Shown here piece by piece: positions 43,596 to 56,550 of a DNA stretch of 64,000 nt. The notes beneath the pieces are model-generated. The model was not told where the DNA came from and did not search any database. It worked only from the letters and a program-made list of their open reading frames with translations. A program made the position numbers and the translations under genes. The stretch comes from Melastoma dodecandrum (lineage: Eukaryota > Streptophyta > Magnoliopsida > Myrtales > Melastomataceae): NCBI GenBank assembly GCA_029817715.1, contig JARUPY010000290.1:5952001-6016000 (forward strand). The letters are read 5' to 3'. Each line of letters starts with the position of its first letter. The stretch's first letter is position 1.

Positions 43596-44116
43596 CCGTA
43601 TAGGAAGGGGTTCTACTTAAGGCTTCGGTAGGGGCGGCAACGGCGCAGGCTAAGGCGGCTGCTGGCGGAGGTGGTGGCGATTGTGGCCGGGAATTGGGAT
43701 TTCGATTTCGAAAGGGTGAGAAGTGGGGAGGGAGAAAGAAGACGATGATGAAATGACTTTTTTATCCCCCAAGAGGACGAGCAGATTTGGCCGTTTCGGG
43801 TGGGTTCGGGAAGGGGGAATCTAGGGCTAGCTTAGGAATTTCACAGAGGGAGCTCTTGCTGGGGGACAACACAACGATAAAAGAGAACAGCCTGTCCCAG
43901 ACGAGCGGTTTGCTTTTTCGTCAACTCCTTCCCGGCGGATTAGTTCGACGAGACCGTCGGAATGCTGTTCGGGCCCATTTAAATTGGTCCATAAGAGAGC
44001 CCACACCACCTGATTATCATTGACGGTAAACAGTTCAGACTAATTATGGCGCCCCATTGCGAAGAGTAAAGGAAGAAGACACGGGCTTCCGCCGTTACCG
44101 CTCCGTCGCCGCCGAA
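43596..44116. promoter_or_regulatory. Bidirectional promoter region between LMBR1 gene and symplekin
   Basis: 521 bp separates two divergent start codons of intact housekeeping-type genes. The sequence is GC-rich near both ends and shows no TATA box I trust. A shared promoter is an inference. Confidence 0.45.
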
Positions 44117-47100
44117 ATGGTCGGGGTCGCCTCCACCGCGACTCCTCGGGAGCGGCTGGCCGCTCTAATAGATTCCGCCAAGATATCCCTCGACATCCAG
44201 TCGAAGCTGGACCACTTGCGCCATTTGAAGGAGGACCTCCTCCAAGACGACCCTGTCCTGCTTGCTGAGTTCCTCCCTCTCCTTCTCGACCTACTCTCTG
44301 ACCCGTTCAGCCCCGTACGCCGGTTCATCGTTCGGTGGGTGGTCTCTGTCCATTTTATTGCCCCGACTTTACTCTTGTGAAGTATGAGTTAAGTTTGCCT
44401 GCTGTTTGTGGTTGATGATTCGTAGGGTTTTGTTTTGTAGGATGATTGGAGAAATTGGAATAAAGCAGTTGGAGTTCTTGCCTGAGATGGTTCCTGTTTT
44501 GATCTCTTTGCTGAAGGACGAATCCCCGCAGGTCGCGCGCCAAGTCATTGCCTGCGGAATTGACTTGTTTCGACATACTTTTGTTAGATTTGCGATGCAG
44601 GTGAGTTTACTATTGTTGTCGTTGTTCTTTTTGTTAACCTGAAGTAGAGAAAAATAGTTGTATTGAATTATTACTGAGGAAAAAGTGAGACAGGTATATT
44701 GGGATTATGGGTTTGCATGTAAAACAATACCAATGGAATCCATTGTGTTGGGGGATTCAAGGCTTTTGTTCATGTTAAGTGAGGGTAAGGGAGGAGAAAG
44801 GGTCTGGAGGACACAATTAGGATAATTACAATGCATACGATATATTGTGCAGCACGGTGATTAAATAGCACCCTCATAGACTTCCACACAGACAGAGAAA
44901 TGCTAGAGTGCTGCTCGTGCTGTAAACAATTACTTAGGTAGCATAGGCGGAAAAGTCATTATGGTTTCAATACGTTGAGCCATTATATTGAAACATTTTA
45001 TCTGTTCTGACGAGATTTTCTAGGGGTTATACTCGAGTGAACTGGATGAATCCCTCGAGTCATCTTGGGCATGGATGCTGAAGTTTAAGGATAAGATTTT
45101 CTCTATAGCTTTTCAGGTAAATATCATTTCACTAGTGCTCTGTTGGGTATGTTTTGTTAATGTCTGACTTCTCTTAGGAGCTGCTATTGCCAGCCAGAAA
45201 ATGACGGGATAAAGTTGCCTGCATTGAAGTTTGTCAAAGCAATTGTTCTCCTTTATTCTCCTGATCCGAACAGGTCTTCAGAACTTCCCCCAGATCAATG
45301 TTTAGAAGGTATTTACTTTTTAAGTGAGGCTTATGATGAGAATTCCTCAACTGACATATCAATTGGCTTCTGTTTGTGATGCCTCATCTACTGTTTTCAG
45401 GAGACTTAGCCGGTTTCAATGTTTCTTGGCTTCGTAGTGGGCATCCTGTGCTCAATGTGGGTGATTTATCCATAGAGGCTGGTAAAAATTTGGGTTTGAT
45501 GCTTGATCAGCTGCGGTTTCCGAGGGTCAAGTCTCTCAGCAACTTGGCTATCACGGTGCTTATTAGTAGGTATATTCTTTCATTTGACTAAACTGTCCTT
45601 TGGCCCATTTTAGATAGTTGAGTGAATGAGTGAGTCAGTTATCCAATATGTAAATGTTGCTATTATGAATACAAGTAGTTTTGTCGTTTGGTTATGTGTT
45701 GTCATAAGAAGGGAATAATGAAAGGCCTAAGTAAATTCTTCGCAATTGAGTGTTAAGCATGCTAGTTTTCCAATTTCATATTATGGATGAAGGGTAACTG
45801 TGATATGGACTGATCTGTAAGCTCTATATTATTATTCACTTATAATGGGAGTTCACTTCATTGTTCGACCTGCAGTTAGCACCCTTCATTTCGTCCGAGT
45901 TTTTTTTTTCAGAATTTTTACTATCTCCTTTTGCATTGCCTGCTATGCTAGTATCTCTGCGATAGCCAAGGAAAGGCCCGCATTTTATGGACGTGTTTTA
46001 CCAGTTTTTCTTGGATTGGATCCCACGAGCTCAGTTATGAAGGGTGCTCCTGTATCTGGGGCATGCCATGCTTTGAGAAATGCTTTTCTCTCCTGCATTG
46101 ATAGCACATACCCTGGTGCTGCTCCGGTAAATATTCCATTTAACTGCATTTTATTTGTTTTGCCAATGACTAGAACATTCATGGTGAGTGGGTTTATGTT
46201 TCTGACTTCTTGTTATTTGAACTCTAGGGTGATGATTCTTAGTCTTAGCATAAGCTTCTGACCCTCATCTCTCAAAAGTGGTCAGGAAAAGTTTGGTATT
46301 ACTCCATAATAGATTTCACATTCTTTACATGAAAGAAATGGGATCCTTCTTTGCTTCATTCAATATTGAATGTTTTTCTTTTTTGTTGCATTGAACAATT
46401 TTATTTACTTAAAGATTCGTTTTTATAATTCCATGTAAAAGAGAGCGCCACTTTATGAAGCTATTAAATTTCTGCAGTGGAAAGACCGCCTGCTTCGCGC
46501 TGTGAGAGAGATGAAAAGTGGACTACTAATGGAAAAGACAGTTGATGAAGATTCTAGATTTAATGGATGTGCAGAGGTCAAAGAGGAATCATCTGTTTCT
46601 AATGTAATGTTCAAGCAACGCTATAGTTACTCTGTTTAGTGTAACTGCTGACGCACTTAACTTAAGGGTGATATGAGAGAGAACATGCTCATCTTCCTTC
46701 TACTGTTTTTAATTTTTCTTCAGGAAGAGAAGCCATTACTGAATGTTGTTGATTTTTCTCAATGCAACAAGGGAATGAAAAGACCTGAAGCATATCCTTC
46801 TGAGGATGATTTGCCTAAGAAGCGTATTCGCCCTAGTCCTAGTATTTCCGAGGAGTCAAGTAACGAGCTAAATAGAAAGGGCTCGGTTTCTCAAGATGAA
46901 AATGCTTCTAGCGGACCATCCTCTTTAAAGTCCGAAGGTGACTCTGGGGCCGTGCAGCAACTTGTTGCCATGTTTGGTGCCTTAGTTGCCCAAGGTGAAA
47001 AGGCTGCAGAATCTTTAGAGATTCTTATTTCCAGCATATCTGCAGACTTGTTAGCCGAAGTGGTCATGGCAAACATGTATCACCTTCCTCCAGAATGTCC

Positions 47101-50100
47101 AAAGGCCGATGAAGGAGAGGAAGTTTCTCAGAATACTTTCTCACTTTCTACTGCTTTCCCCGAGATAGCTGGCATGTTAGAGGTCCAACCGGTATGTTTA
47201 CTCATTGTTGCCAAACCAACATTCTATATGCTGTATGGCAGAAGCTTTTCTTGACTTATCTGATATTTCTCTAATGTTATATAATATATTGTGACTATAG
47301 GTGCATGAAAAGGAAAATTTGGCAAGCAACAGCTGCTTGTGGCCAACTGCTTTACCCACCTCTGACACATCCATTGGAACCAAGGAAGACCATATAAATG
47401 TTGCAGTTAACACCCAAGGCAACGACAACTTAGATTATGAGATACCCGGTCTCTCTTCTTCTGGTCACGGTAGCAGACATTTAGAGACTCTGGCCGTTTC
47501 TTCCTCTTTAGCACCGACTAGTACAGAAGAGATTAAGACGGAGCCAGACATTAGTGTGGCAGAAGACCTAGATACTGGTGGGACCAAAGAGCTTGATATT
47601 AGTATTGAAGTTCAAGATACTGGCACAACTGAAGAGCACTATACCATCACAAGCTTAGAGCAAGATAATACTGTTGCTGAAGAGCGAGGTCCTAATATGG
47701 CTGAGATACCAATGATAGAATTAGTCCCATCATTTTCTCTTGATAAGTCTCTTGAGCATAACCCAAAAGCAATGTCAGGTGATGGGATTTCTCAGGTCCT
47801 CTCTTCTGTGAATTTTGCTGGATCGTCATCCCAATTTATCCTCCCAAAGATGTCAGCCCCTGTGCTTGATCTGGCTGATGGACACAAAGACCGACTGCAG
47901 ACTTCAGCTTTTGCTCGTATCATTGAGGCACGCAAAGAAGTCGTGCTTTCTGGGGGTTCTGAAGTTCACTCTTCATTGCTTTGTCTTCTTGGAATTGAGG
48001 TAATTTTACTTAATTTTGTTTCTTATTTCTTTTTGGAGTGGAACATAGTGCATATGCATGTGTAAATCTAAAAATCTGGCAAAATAATAAATTATTGAAA
48101 ACATATACATAGAACACAGCACATTAACCCGTGAAAATATGTGAAGATGTATTTTTCTATTGTGTTTTCTTTTTATTAAGTTGGAATTTATGTTTTAATA
48201 TGAATTTGGAATTTGATGTAATATCTACATATTGTGTTTTCTTTTTATAAGTCAGAATTTATGGTTTAATATAAATGTGGAATTTCATGGAACATCTACT
48301 GAAGTTTTGGCTTCCTGACAATCTCAGTTCCCATCAGAGTTAGACCCCTGGAGACTACTTCAGCAACATATTTTGTCAGACTACATTAATCATGAGGCAA
48401 GTAATCATTCTTGTCTTGTTGAAGATTCCTACTGTTCACGTTAATACTCTGCTGAAAGATGGGATGGATGAACGATGTCTTAGAATCGGCTCTGATGGTA
48501 GCTAGTCTAGCATCGCCGAGTTTGTTCGATTTTGAACTGATCCATCTCTTTATTTGGGGACTCATTAGATCCCCAAGTCAGTTCTTCCAATTTTTGTGTT
48601 CTGCTTGCATGCACGTTTGTTTTCTTTGCCACCATTTGGTTGACCAAAATGTAGTTATGTCTACTGCTGTTAAGCCACTGGGGCAAAAATATTCCTGGAC
48701 CTGAGTTACTTTTCGAAAGGTTGTTCTGACCTATTTTGATAATGGTCAGGGACATGAGTTGACATCACGTCTTCTATACCGGTTGTTTGGAGAAGCAGAA
48801 GTGGAACGCGACTTCTTTTCTTCCACTACTGCTACCTCTGCCTACGAAACACTCCTATATAATGTTGTGAGTATTTTGTTTATGGTATTTGGCTACTCAG
48901 TTCTTTCTGTTTGATAGTCTGAACTATCATGATCTTTTCATTATGATAGGCTGAGGCAATCAAAGATGCTTTCCTACCCTCTGATAAATCTCTGGGGAAA
49001 TTGCTCAGTGAAGCTCCCAATCTTCCGCAGCAAGTTTTGAAATTATTGGAGGCCCTATGCTGCCCAGTAACTCTTGATAAACCAGAAGAGTCACAAATTG
49101 GTGACCGTGTCACTCAAGGTCTCAGTGCTGTGTGGGGCCTAATCTTGCTCCGGCCGCCGCTTCGTGATTCTTGCCTGAACATTGCCTTGCAGGTACTAGT
49201 TGATAGTGTTTCTGATGTGTCATTTTTAAAATGCATGCATAGTTTGTTTGTTTTTCCTGTCCCTTCTAATGACTGCAGCATGATCTTTGGCAGACATGCA
49301 TGAAGCCAATTCATTTTGTCTCCTTAGCTATTAAGTTTTTGTCCTGATTTTTCTTTTTCTTTGGAATGGAAGAGTGCAGTTCATGGTTCAGAAGAAGTTC
49401 GCATGAAGGCAATACGATTAGTAAGTGGCTGTTCAGTCTCAAAAAGCTCTAGTGGTTGCTACTGTCAAGTATCTTCTGCTCATTAGTTTTGTACTGATTT
49501 CAGGTTGCAAATAAGCTATATCCGTTAGCATTTCTTACTCAGAAAATTGAGGACTTTGCCAAAGACATGTTATTTTCAGTTGCTAATGATAGCACCCCAG
49601 ATGACATGATGCAAGAAGTTTCATCTGCCGAGTCACTGAAGGTAATCAATCAAGTATCTGTAAATGCACCTTATAGTGGTGTAGTTTCCAGTGTATGTAC
49701 TTGTAAAGAAAAACCTTATATATAATTTTATGCTTGCACTTTTGTTGTCAGCTCATGTGCTACTTAATAGATACCTTCAGCTATTTGCATTCCCATAAGT
49801 CTATGGTGTATGTATCCTAATCGAAGAGCACGCTGCATGAATGAACTTTTCCTTCCTTGCTTGAAGAATGGATATTGGTCTTTATTGCAGCAGCTTTTTT
49901 TTTATTTCTTAGAAGAAAAATGGGGATGGTTATTTTGTTCAAATCCATATATTTGTTCAAAAGTATTTTCTCTGATCTTGATGATTACATTTCTTAGAAT
50001 CCTCTTTTGGAGAAACCTTCAGATGAACGCACGACTGTAGAAGCAATAACAGAAGAAAATTCATCTGATGCCAATCAATCTTCTGCAGCAGAAAACATGT

Positions 50101-53100
50101 CAATTTCTGAGGTTCAACGGCGCATGTCATTGTTTTTTGCCCTTTGTACAAAGGTAGATATACCTTTTCAGTGCATCATCATTGTTTCTTAAGTTTTTAA
50201 CATTAGCCAATTGACTTTGTGACTATGATAATCTGATTGACAGAGACATTCTCTTTTCCATCAAGTTTTTATCATGTATAATAAAACATCAAAGCTGGCT
50301 AAGCAGGTGTGTTTCCCTGGATTCTGGAAATCATTTCCTTTAGTCGTTCCTTCCATAAATTTCTCTGACACAGGAGTCTTAAAGCAGGCAATTCAACGTC
50401 ATGTACCGATTTTGGTTCGAACAATGGGTCCATCTTCGGATCTTCTGGACATTATGTCTGATGCTCCTGAAGGCAGTAATGACCTACTATTGCAGGTTTG
50501 CACCTGTAAATGACCGAATGCAAAAACAGATTTATTGTGCAGTCCATGAGTTTTCTCATTCTTTTCCAGGTTATACAAACCCTAACAGACGGTGCCATTC
50601 CTTCTTCGAAATTTATTCATACTGTCAGGAAGCTATATAATGCAAAAATAAAGGTACCACCAGCCTAAAAACATGGGGACATTAGTACATTTACTACTGC
50701 AGTTGTTGATGTGGGTTATTTTGTTTAATTGAATGCAGGACATAGAGATTCTGATGCCTGTCTTACCGTTTATACCGAAAAACGAGGTTCTCTCCTCGAC
50801 AAGTCCTTTTCATTGCAGTTTTCCCCGTTTAGTGGTTCTGGTTTAAATATTCCCTGAATGTGGTTAAAATTACTACTCTTGTTTAAGGGAGTAGTTTTGT
50901 CTTCAAGATCATCCTTGGTGATTGGATGTCTGACACTCTGACTAATGTTTTAGTTTTATTATCCTCATAAAGTTTTTGAGTGTGTTAATGTTAGCATTTG
51001 GACTGCTGGCATTTCATATTTGAGAACATGACAGAATCATGTATGATATCTGTAGCATGGTGTGCGACGAAAACACGTGAATCACTTGTAACTGTAGGTG
51101 TGCGACACATGAATCACTGCTGACTATTGTTGAATAATTCTGGGTTTTCTGCTGATCATTTTCAGGTCCTGATGCTTTTCCCACACCTTGTGAATCTTTC
51201 TCCAGATAAGTTCCAGTCGGTGCTTCTCCGCTTGGTATCGGTATGACCTAGTTAATGCCTCAGCTCATTTTTGTTTGATATCCATTACTGGTTGATGTGA
51301 TTAAGGGTTGTTCTCACTATTCCAATATTCTTGAACAACTTGGAGATGGGCAAAGGCTAGCCATCTTTGGCAGGAATTATAAGAAAACGACAAAGTTATT
51401 ATCCTAATACCCCTTCAAGGTCTATCATTCTGAGGTTCAAAGAGAGTGAATCATTTTGGGCACAAATGCGTAGGAAGATGTCTTTGGTGAAGCCTTTGAT
51501 TTAAATTACCATGTCATCTCGATACTCCCTTGTACGATGCAGTTCAGGATTTCCTTGAAGGGCTCCAGCAGTACTTTTTTTCCACTAATTTAATTTTAAT
51601 ATTGCCTCTAGAGGAGGCAAACCTTTTCACTATTGTCTGTAACAACACCATATAAGCCTTAGTCCAACTATATTCCTTTTCTTTATAGTTTCCATCCGTG
51701 TCTTTTTTTCTTTTGTCTTCACCATTCTCTTCTAGTGTTAGTTCATGTCTCGGTAGCCTCTGCAACCTTTTGTTGGAGTTTTTTTATGTGATAAGAAACA
51801 TCGGTGGGGTAGATATCACATAATAGAATTCGAGGTACTTAAATTTACCCATTTTCGTGAATAGCTTTTCAGGAATTATTTTAATTGCAAAAGAGAATGT
51901 GGTTAATATCCAACTGAACTTGCAAATACTGTGACCTTACTTTGGCTTTTATGCTACAGGACACGAACCATCCTGCTGTACTGAGTCCTTCGGAGGCTTT
52001 AATTGCTATCCATGGTATTGATCCAGATAAGGACGGGGTTCCCTTAAAAAAGGTTGTTCTCTTCATTTGACTACGTTAGCAACAGTGGGCTTAAAATCTC
52101 CAACTCATGTTGACTATGTATGAGCAGATAACCGATGCTTGCAATATTTGCTTTGAGCAACGACGAGTATTCACGCAACAAGTTCTTGCTAAAGTCTTGA
52201 ATCAGTTGGTATGGTACTGAATGAGTGATTTTCTTTACTCTTCCTTGGATAGATACCAGTTGAAACTTCATGTTATTATGTTAATTATTTGTTTATTAAA
52301 TTTATTATGTTTTCTATAGGTTGAACAGATTCCTCTTCCTTTGTTGTTCATGCGGACAGTTTTACAAGCTATAGGCGCCTTCCCTGCATTGGTAAGATTT
52401 ATCAAGTGCCTCTTAAAAAAGACACCAAATCTGTTATCCACTCTGAACCAACCTTGTTCTTTTCCAAAAAACTCAGGTTGATTTCATTTTGGAGATCCTT
52501 TCTCGACTTGTGACTAAGCAGGTATTTTTTCACTGTCTCCCTCGAGTATAAATAAAGCTTTATCACAACCCTGCAAGGGTGAGTAGCTTGCTTCTATATT
52601 CTCTCGTAGATATGGAAATATCCCAAGTTGTGGGTTGGCTTCTTAAAGTGTGCCAGCTTGACGAAGCCCCAATCATTTACCGTGTTACTCCAGGTGAACT
52701 TACGCACTTACTATGATAATTTCCTGATTGGATGTAATATGGTCCTGCCCTGGCTTATCTTTTGAAACGAGTTGACACACTTCTCGTCTTTGTTGTTTAT
52801 AGCTGCCTCCGACGCAGCTAGAGAATGCATTGAATAAGACCCCAGCACTTAGAGAACCTTTGGCAGCTCATGCTGGCCGATCTGAGATACGTTCTACTCT
52901 TCCAAGGTCCAACTTCAATGAGTTCTTCAAGGACAATTCACTTGTGGCATTGCTGTATTCCATTTCTCCTAATTTTTTGTTTTCCATCTTCAGGGCCATT
53001 CTAGCTGTCTTAGGACTGACTACTGATTCACAGACTGCGAGTCAGGCTCAAACCAGTCAGGCTCCAACTGGTGATACGACCACAACCGTCTCAGAGGGTG

Positions 53101-53141
53101 AGGGTGCTTCGACTGAAAAAGAGGCTTCTAATGCTAGCTAA
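44117..53141 (+). CDS. ESP4: Symplekin / ESP4 (mRNA 3'-end processing scaffold)
   Basis: Symplekin (yeast Pta1) is a nuclear scaffold of the cleavage and polyadenylation machinery; plant ESP4 acts in 3'-end formation. 27 exons in phase: 44117-44334, 44441-44600, 45024-45116, 45194-45308, 45401-45569, 45952-46126, 46478-46603, 46724-47191, 47301-47999, 48328-48396, 48750-48866, 48950-49192, 49373-49420, 49504-49641, 49998-50153, 50244-50306, 50388-50495, 50570-50653, 50739-50786, 51166-51240, 51960-52052, 52128-52208, 52320-52391, 52477-52521, 52610-52693, 52803-52906, 52994-53141; 1332 residues. HEAT-like N terminus ([13 protein letters not shown]), disordered Ser/Glu-rich middle (exons 8-9), and a C-terminal symplekin domain from exon 11 on ([58 protein letters not shown]). 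Intron 10 has a consensus GC donor (GAG|GCAAGT). No damage is seen. Confidence 0.93.
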
Positions 53142-54012
53142 CTCCATCTTATTTGTAAGTACTTGTCAACTCTTTCTACTGTTTTCTTCTTCTATTTCCA
53201 GTTCACGTTTTGGATAATCTTTTTCCTCTTTGTGGAGTGTTTATTTATACTTGTTGGGCTGCCTAGGGTTCGCGTCATCAAGGAAGTGTGCTACATCAAT
53301 TGCTTGAGAAATGCACCGGCAAGATAATATAACGGGCAGGTTGTTATTACAGAACAGCTGCACGAACAATTGTGACTGAGGTTCTGATGGGTAACCGGAG
53401 CTTTACATCAGCGAACATTGGGTGAATGTGTTGGTCATCCTAGTTAAACTTACAGTGCATTAATCAAAGGTTCTGTAAATAGTTTGTGGCTGATGAGCTT
53501 CATGTTTTCCATTCATTGAGTTTTGTTCGGATCGAATCTCTTCCTAGTTTGGTTTTTACTTGACCTCCCGTTTCTGAGGATCGAACAAAATTATTGTTGT
53601 CGTATGGTGCGAGCATCCCATTATCGTTCCCAAGAGCTGGTGTCCCAGAATCCAGAGTGCAATCTTATTGACTGGACATTATACTTAAGATCAATGCAAA
53701 GTGTTCGCTTATTTCAAAGTAGCAAATGGATCATGGAAGAGCAAGTATATCGAGTACATATAGACATTCACTCCAGCCCTTCACATATAATCCAATCAGT
53801 GTAATTTATATACAAGAAATGTTTACCCTGTCAACCCTTGCCCGGTGTGGTGACCTTTCTGCCTTGGCAACATGCTCAATTGGTGGAGCTAGCCAGGCAT
53901 GCTCCGCATTACATGCCCCGGACAGTTCCAATTAGGGAATCCGGCAACAGACATGAATTGTCATCCACTGTTTCTGCGAGTTCTTCACTTTCCTTGAGTC
54001 CAGTAACTGTTA
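53142..54012. other. Convergent 3' region, symplekin and HAD phosphatase
   Basis: It should hold the 3' UTRs of both genes. Open frames here have no recognisable domain. A possible 3' UTR intron of symplekin (GTAAGT at 53155) is not resolved. Confidence 0.45.
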
Positions 54013-55869
54013 TCATAAGGCGCTAGCTTTAGCAGGGATACCGTGCATTTGAAACCACTCAGGCATGTGGAATTTCTCGTACAAGACCGGCCTAACATCT
54101 TTTTCTTGAGATAGTTGTCTCAGCAGAGGAAGGAGGACCTCCAAAAGCTTCACACAGCCGGTGGCGCAAAACATCAGAGTGATGCATGTAGATGTAAAAG
54201 AAAAAAGGGATGTAAGCCACAGGAACCAGGTCAGCAACACACATCCGATACCTGATCGTCTTGCCCTTGTCCAGCTGAAAAGGGAACGCACGGAATACCA
54301 TTTAACGGTTGCAGCAGGAAACTAAAGGGATTGTTGTCGACAATGACTGTCCGAAAGAGATTCTTCGATATACATGTCAAATCTTTCACATGTTCTCGAT
54401 ATTCCCTGGCATTGAAAGAGCACATAAGAATTTTGTAGTCCCTAATCCCAACCTTCGACCTCTTTATAAATGGGGAAAGAATAACTCACGTGCTAACAGT
54501 CGAAGGGCGGTAGAAACGAGAACTAATCATCTTATCGACATCAATCCTGTCAACAAGTGGCCGGGCATAATCTACAATGACATAGGAAACAGGAGCTTAT
54601 TAGCAAAGGAAAAGGAAGAGCAATAGATATGAAGGACAGAACGATGGAGTCATGGGGATAATACCTTCAAGGCCAGCAGTAAATAAAATAAGGGTGGCGA
54701 ATTCACCCACTTTTCTCAAGAATTCACGCAACCCAGGGCGTTCGAATACTGTCACATGGTTAATTATTGGCTTCCCATCGAATTCCTTCAATAAGTAGCC
54801 ACCACATAAACCGCGTCATTGGAAGAACTATTCAAAAAGGGCATCACAATGTTGGTGCACACGCTAAAACATCTTGATCTTCTACTTTCAGGATTTCTCC
54901 TCAAAGGCAGTATTCGATGACAACCCCATAAACGAACGAAATCACAAAAAAAAAAATCTGAGCATCGAGATGCCATGACACAAATAGAAAAGACACAGTT
55001 TTGTGACGTGATTCAACTCATGTTCCGCACGGAAGATAAGGATCACAACCTTATCTGAAGAAACACATTCCATCTCGAACCACTTTAAGCCAGCTTCGAT
55101 TGCCTGAGTACGGAGGACCTCAGGTAAGCTCGAGGTCTCGTACGCACATACCAGCGTTTCATCCAAGTCGAGGACGACCTACACAAAGCCATACTCCAAG
55201 ATTAGCCCCTAGGTCTCGGCTAACCAATTATATATGCACCAATTAAGGTAGCTATTCTCAGCAAAAAGCCAAAAAAATCCAATATAAATCCATCCAATAT
55301 GAAGAGAGCCCAAAGAACCACCCAATATGGAAAACAACTTAAATCACACGAACTACCAAACTACAAACAAACCAAGGACTCTGGTCCCAAACACTGAACC
55401 ATGATTGCTTGCCATTACTTCAGACGGCAATTAAAGCTTCAACCTTTCCCACCATTAAATAGGGACCCTAAAGCCCGAATTTATTCAATCAATCAATGAA
55501 ACACAACCAGCACCAAGAAGGAAACTCCCACAAAAGAAATCCCCAAAAAGCACTCACGGTCATCTTGTCCATCCCCGAGCAGTCGGAACTGTCGATGACC
55601 ACGTCATCGCCGAGCGGACCATCGGGGAGATCAGAAGAATCGTCCCGAAGCGGAATCTCCACCACGGGCAACGGCCTGAACGACCCGGAGGGGTGGGAGG
55701 AAGAGGGAGAAAGGAAGGATTGCCGGAAGCCGACGTAGGAGAGGAGCTGGTGAAGGGAAAGGGTGCCGCGTAGTATCTGGACGAGGATCTCGAAGAAGAA
55801 GGAGAGCCAGTCGACGAGTCCCCTCCAAGCCTGCAGCGATCTGGGCACTTCCATCTCCCCCTCCGCCAT
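54013..55869 (-). CDS. HAD-family SCP1-like phosphatase (NLI-interacting factor domain)
   Basis: The FCP1/SCP1-type HAD family dephosphorylates phosphoserine/threonine, in known members on RNA polymerase II CTD or other proteins; this plant branch (At3g55960-like) has no well-established substrate. Six exons in phase: 55869-55558, 55178-55050, 54785-54665, 54571-54490, 54405-54252, 54147-54013, giving 310 residues. Exon 1 has a hydrophobic stretch (LVDWLSFFFEILVQILRG), possibly a membrane anchor. Catalytic motif I is VVLDLDETLVCAYETSSLPE (Asp nucleophile in DLDET), followed by FERPGLREFL, LFTAGLEDYARPLVDRID (motif II region) and VIVDNNPFSFLLQP (motif III Asp pair). The start was set at the ATG at 55869 because the frame upstream has no ATG. 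No break is seen. Confidence 0.92.
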
Positions 55870-56550
55870 CTCCTGGACCCCTAAAGCCCCGGCCTTTGTC
55901 TGTGATTCCGCCGTCCCCGGCAACCCCTGTTCGGACTTCACTGCCAGCGAACACCAACAGAACAGAGCGTGGCTTTTGTTCTGCTTGGCTTTTTTATCAC
56001 TTTTTTTTTAACAAAAAAAAAAAGGTTCGCGGCTGTCGGAATTAGTTGGTCTGGAGTCTGGACACCCCCACAAATGATTTGTCTCTGATTTGTTTGTATT
56101 TTGATTGGAGGGTCGAGTGCCTTTTCTTTTGCATTGAATTATGTGATTGGATGGAGGAGTTCTATTTTGAATTGGGGAACCATTGATTGGTTTGATCCGG
56201 CGACTTGGCTCACTCTGGTCAAATTCTGCATGCCCGGGGCACCAATCCAATCCAAAACGATCGACCCAAAGTCAATCGCCCCTGCCCCTTATCTCACCTA
56301 GGTTTCCTCGTACATTAGCTGAACCATAAATATCAACACACTCAAAACCTTAGTAAACATCGGACATTGTTTGGCCCATTCTTACACTCGTGTCCTGTCA
56401 ACAACCGTCTTCCTCCCTCGTCTTTCTTACCAGTGTGTTCTTCTTTCTTTCTTTCCCTTTTAAATGACATGTAGCCTTCCATCCCTCCTGCTTCCGGTCG
56501 TCTAAACCCGTTCTCTCCCCCACACCCTCAAGAAAACGGGTGAGGTGCTG
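55870..56550. other. Intergenic region, phosphatase promoter
   Basis: Contains A/T runs near 56003-56025. No gene is recognised; 56395-56550 may hold the lost N-terminal exon of the MYB-CC pseudogene. Confidence 0.4.

Noticed and set aside
51540..51765. Minus-strand frame of 73 codons inside symplekin
   Set aside because: It lies within a symplekin intron and shows no domain or conserved block.
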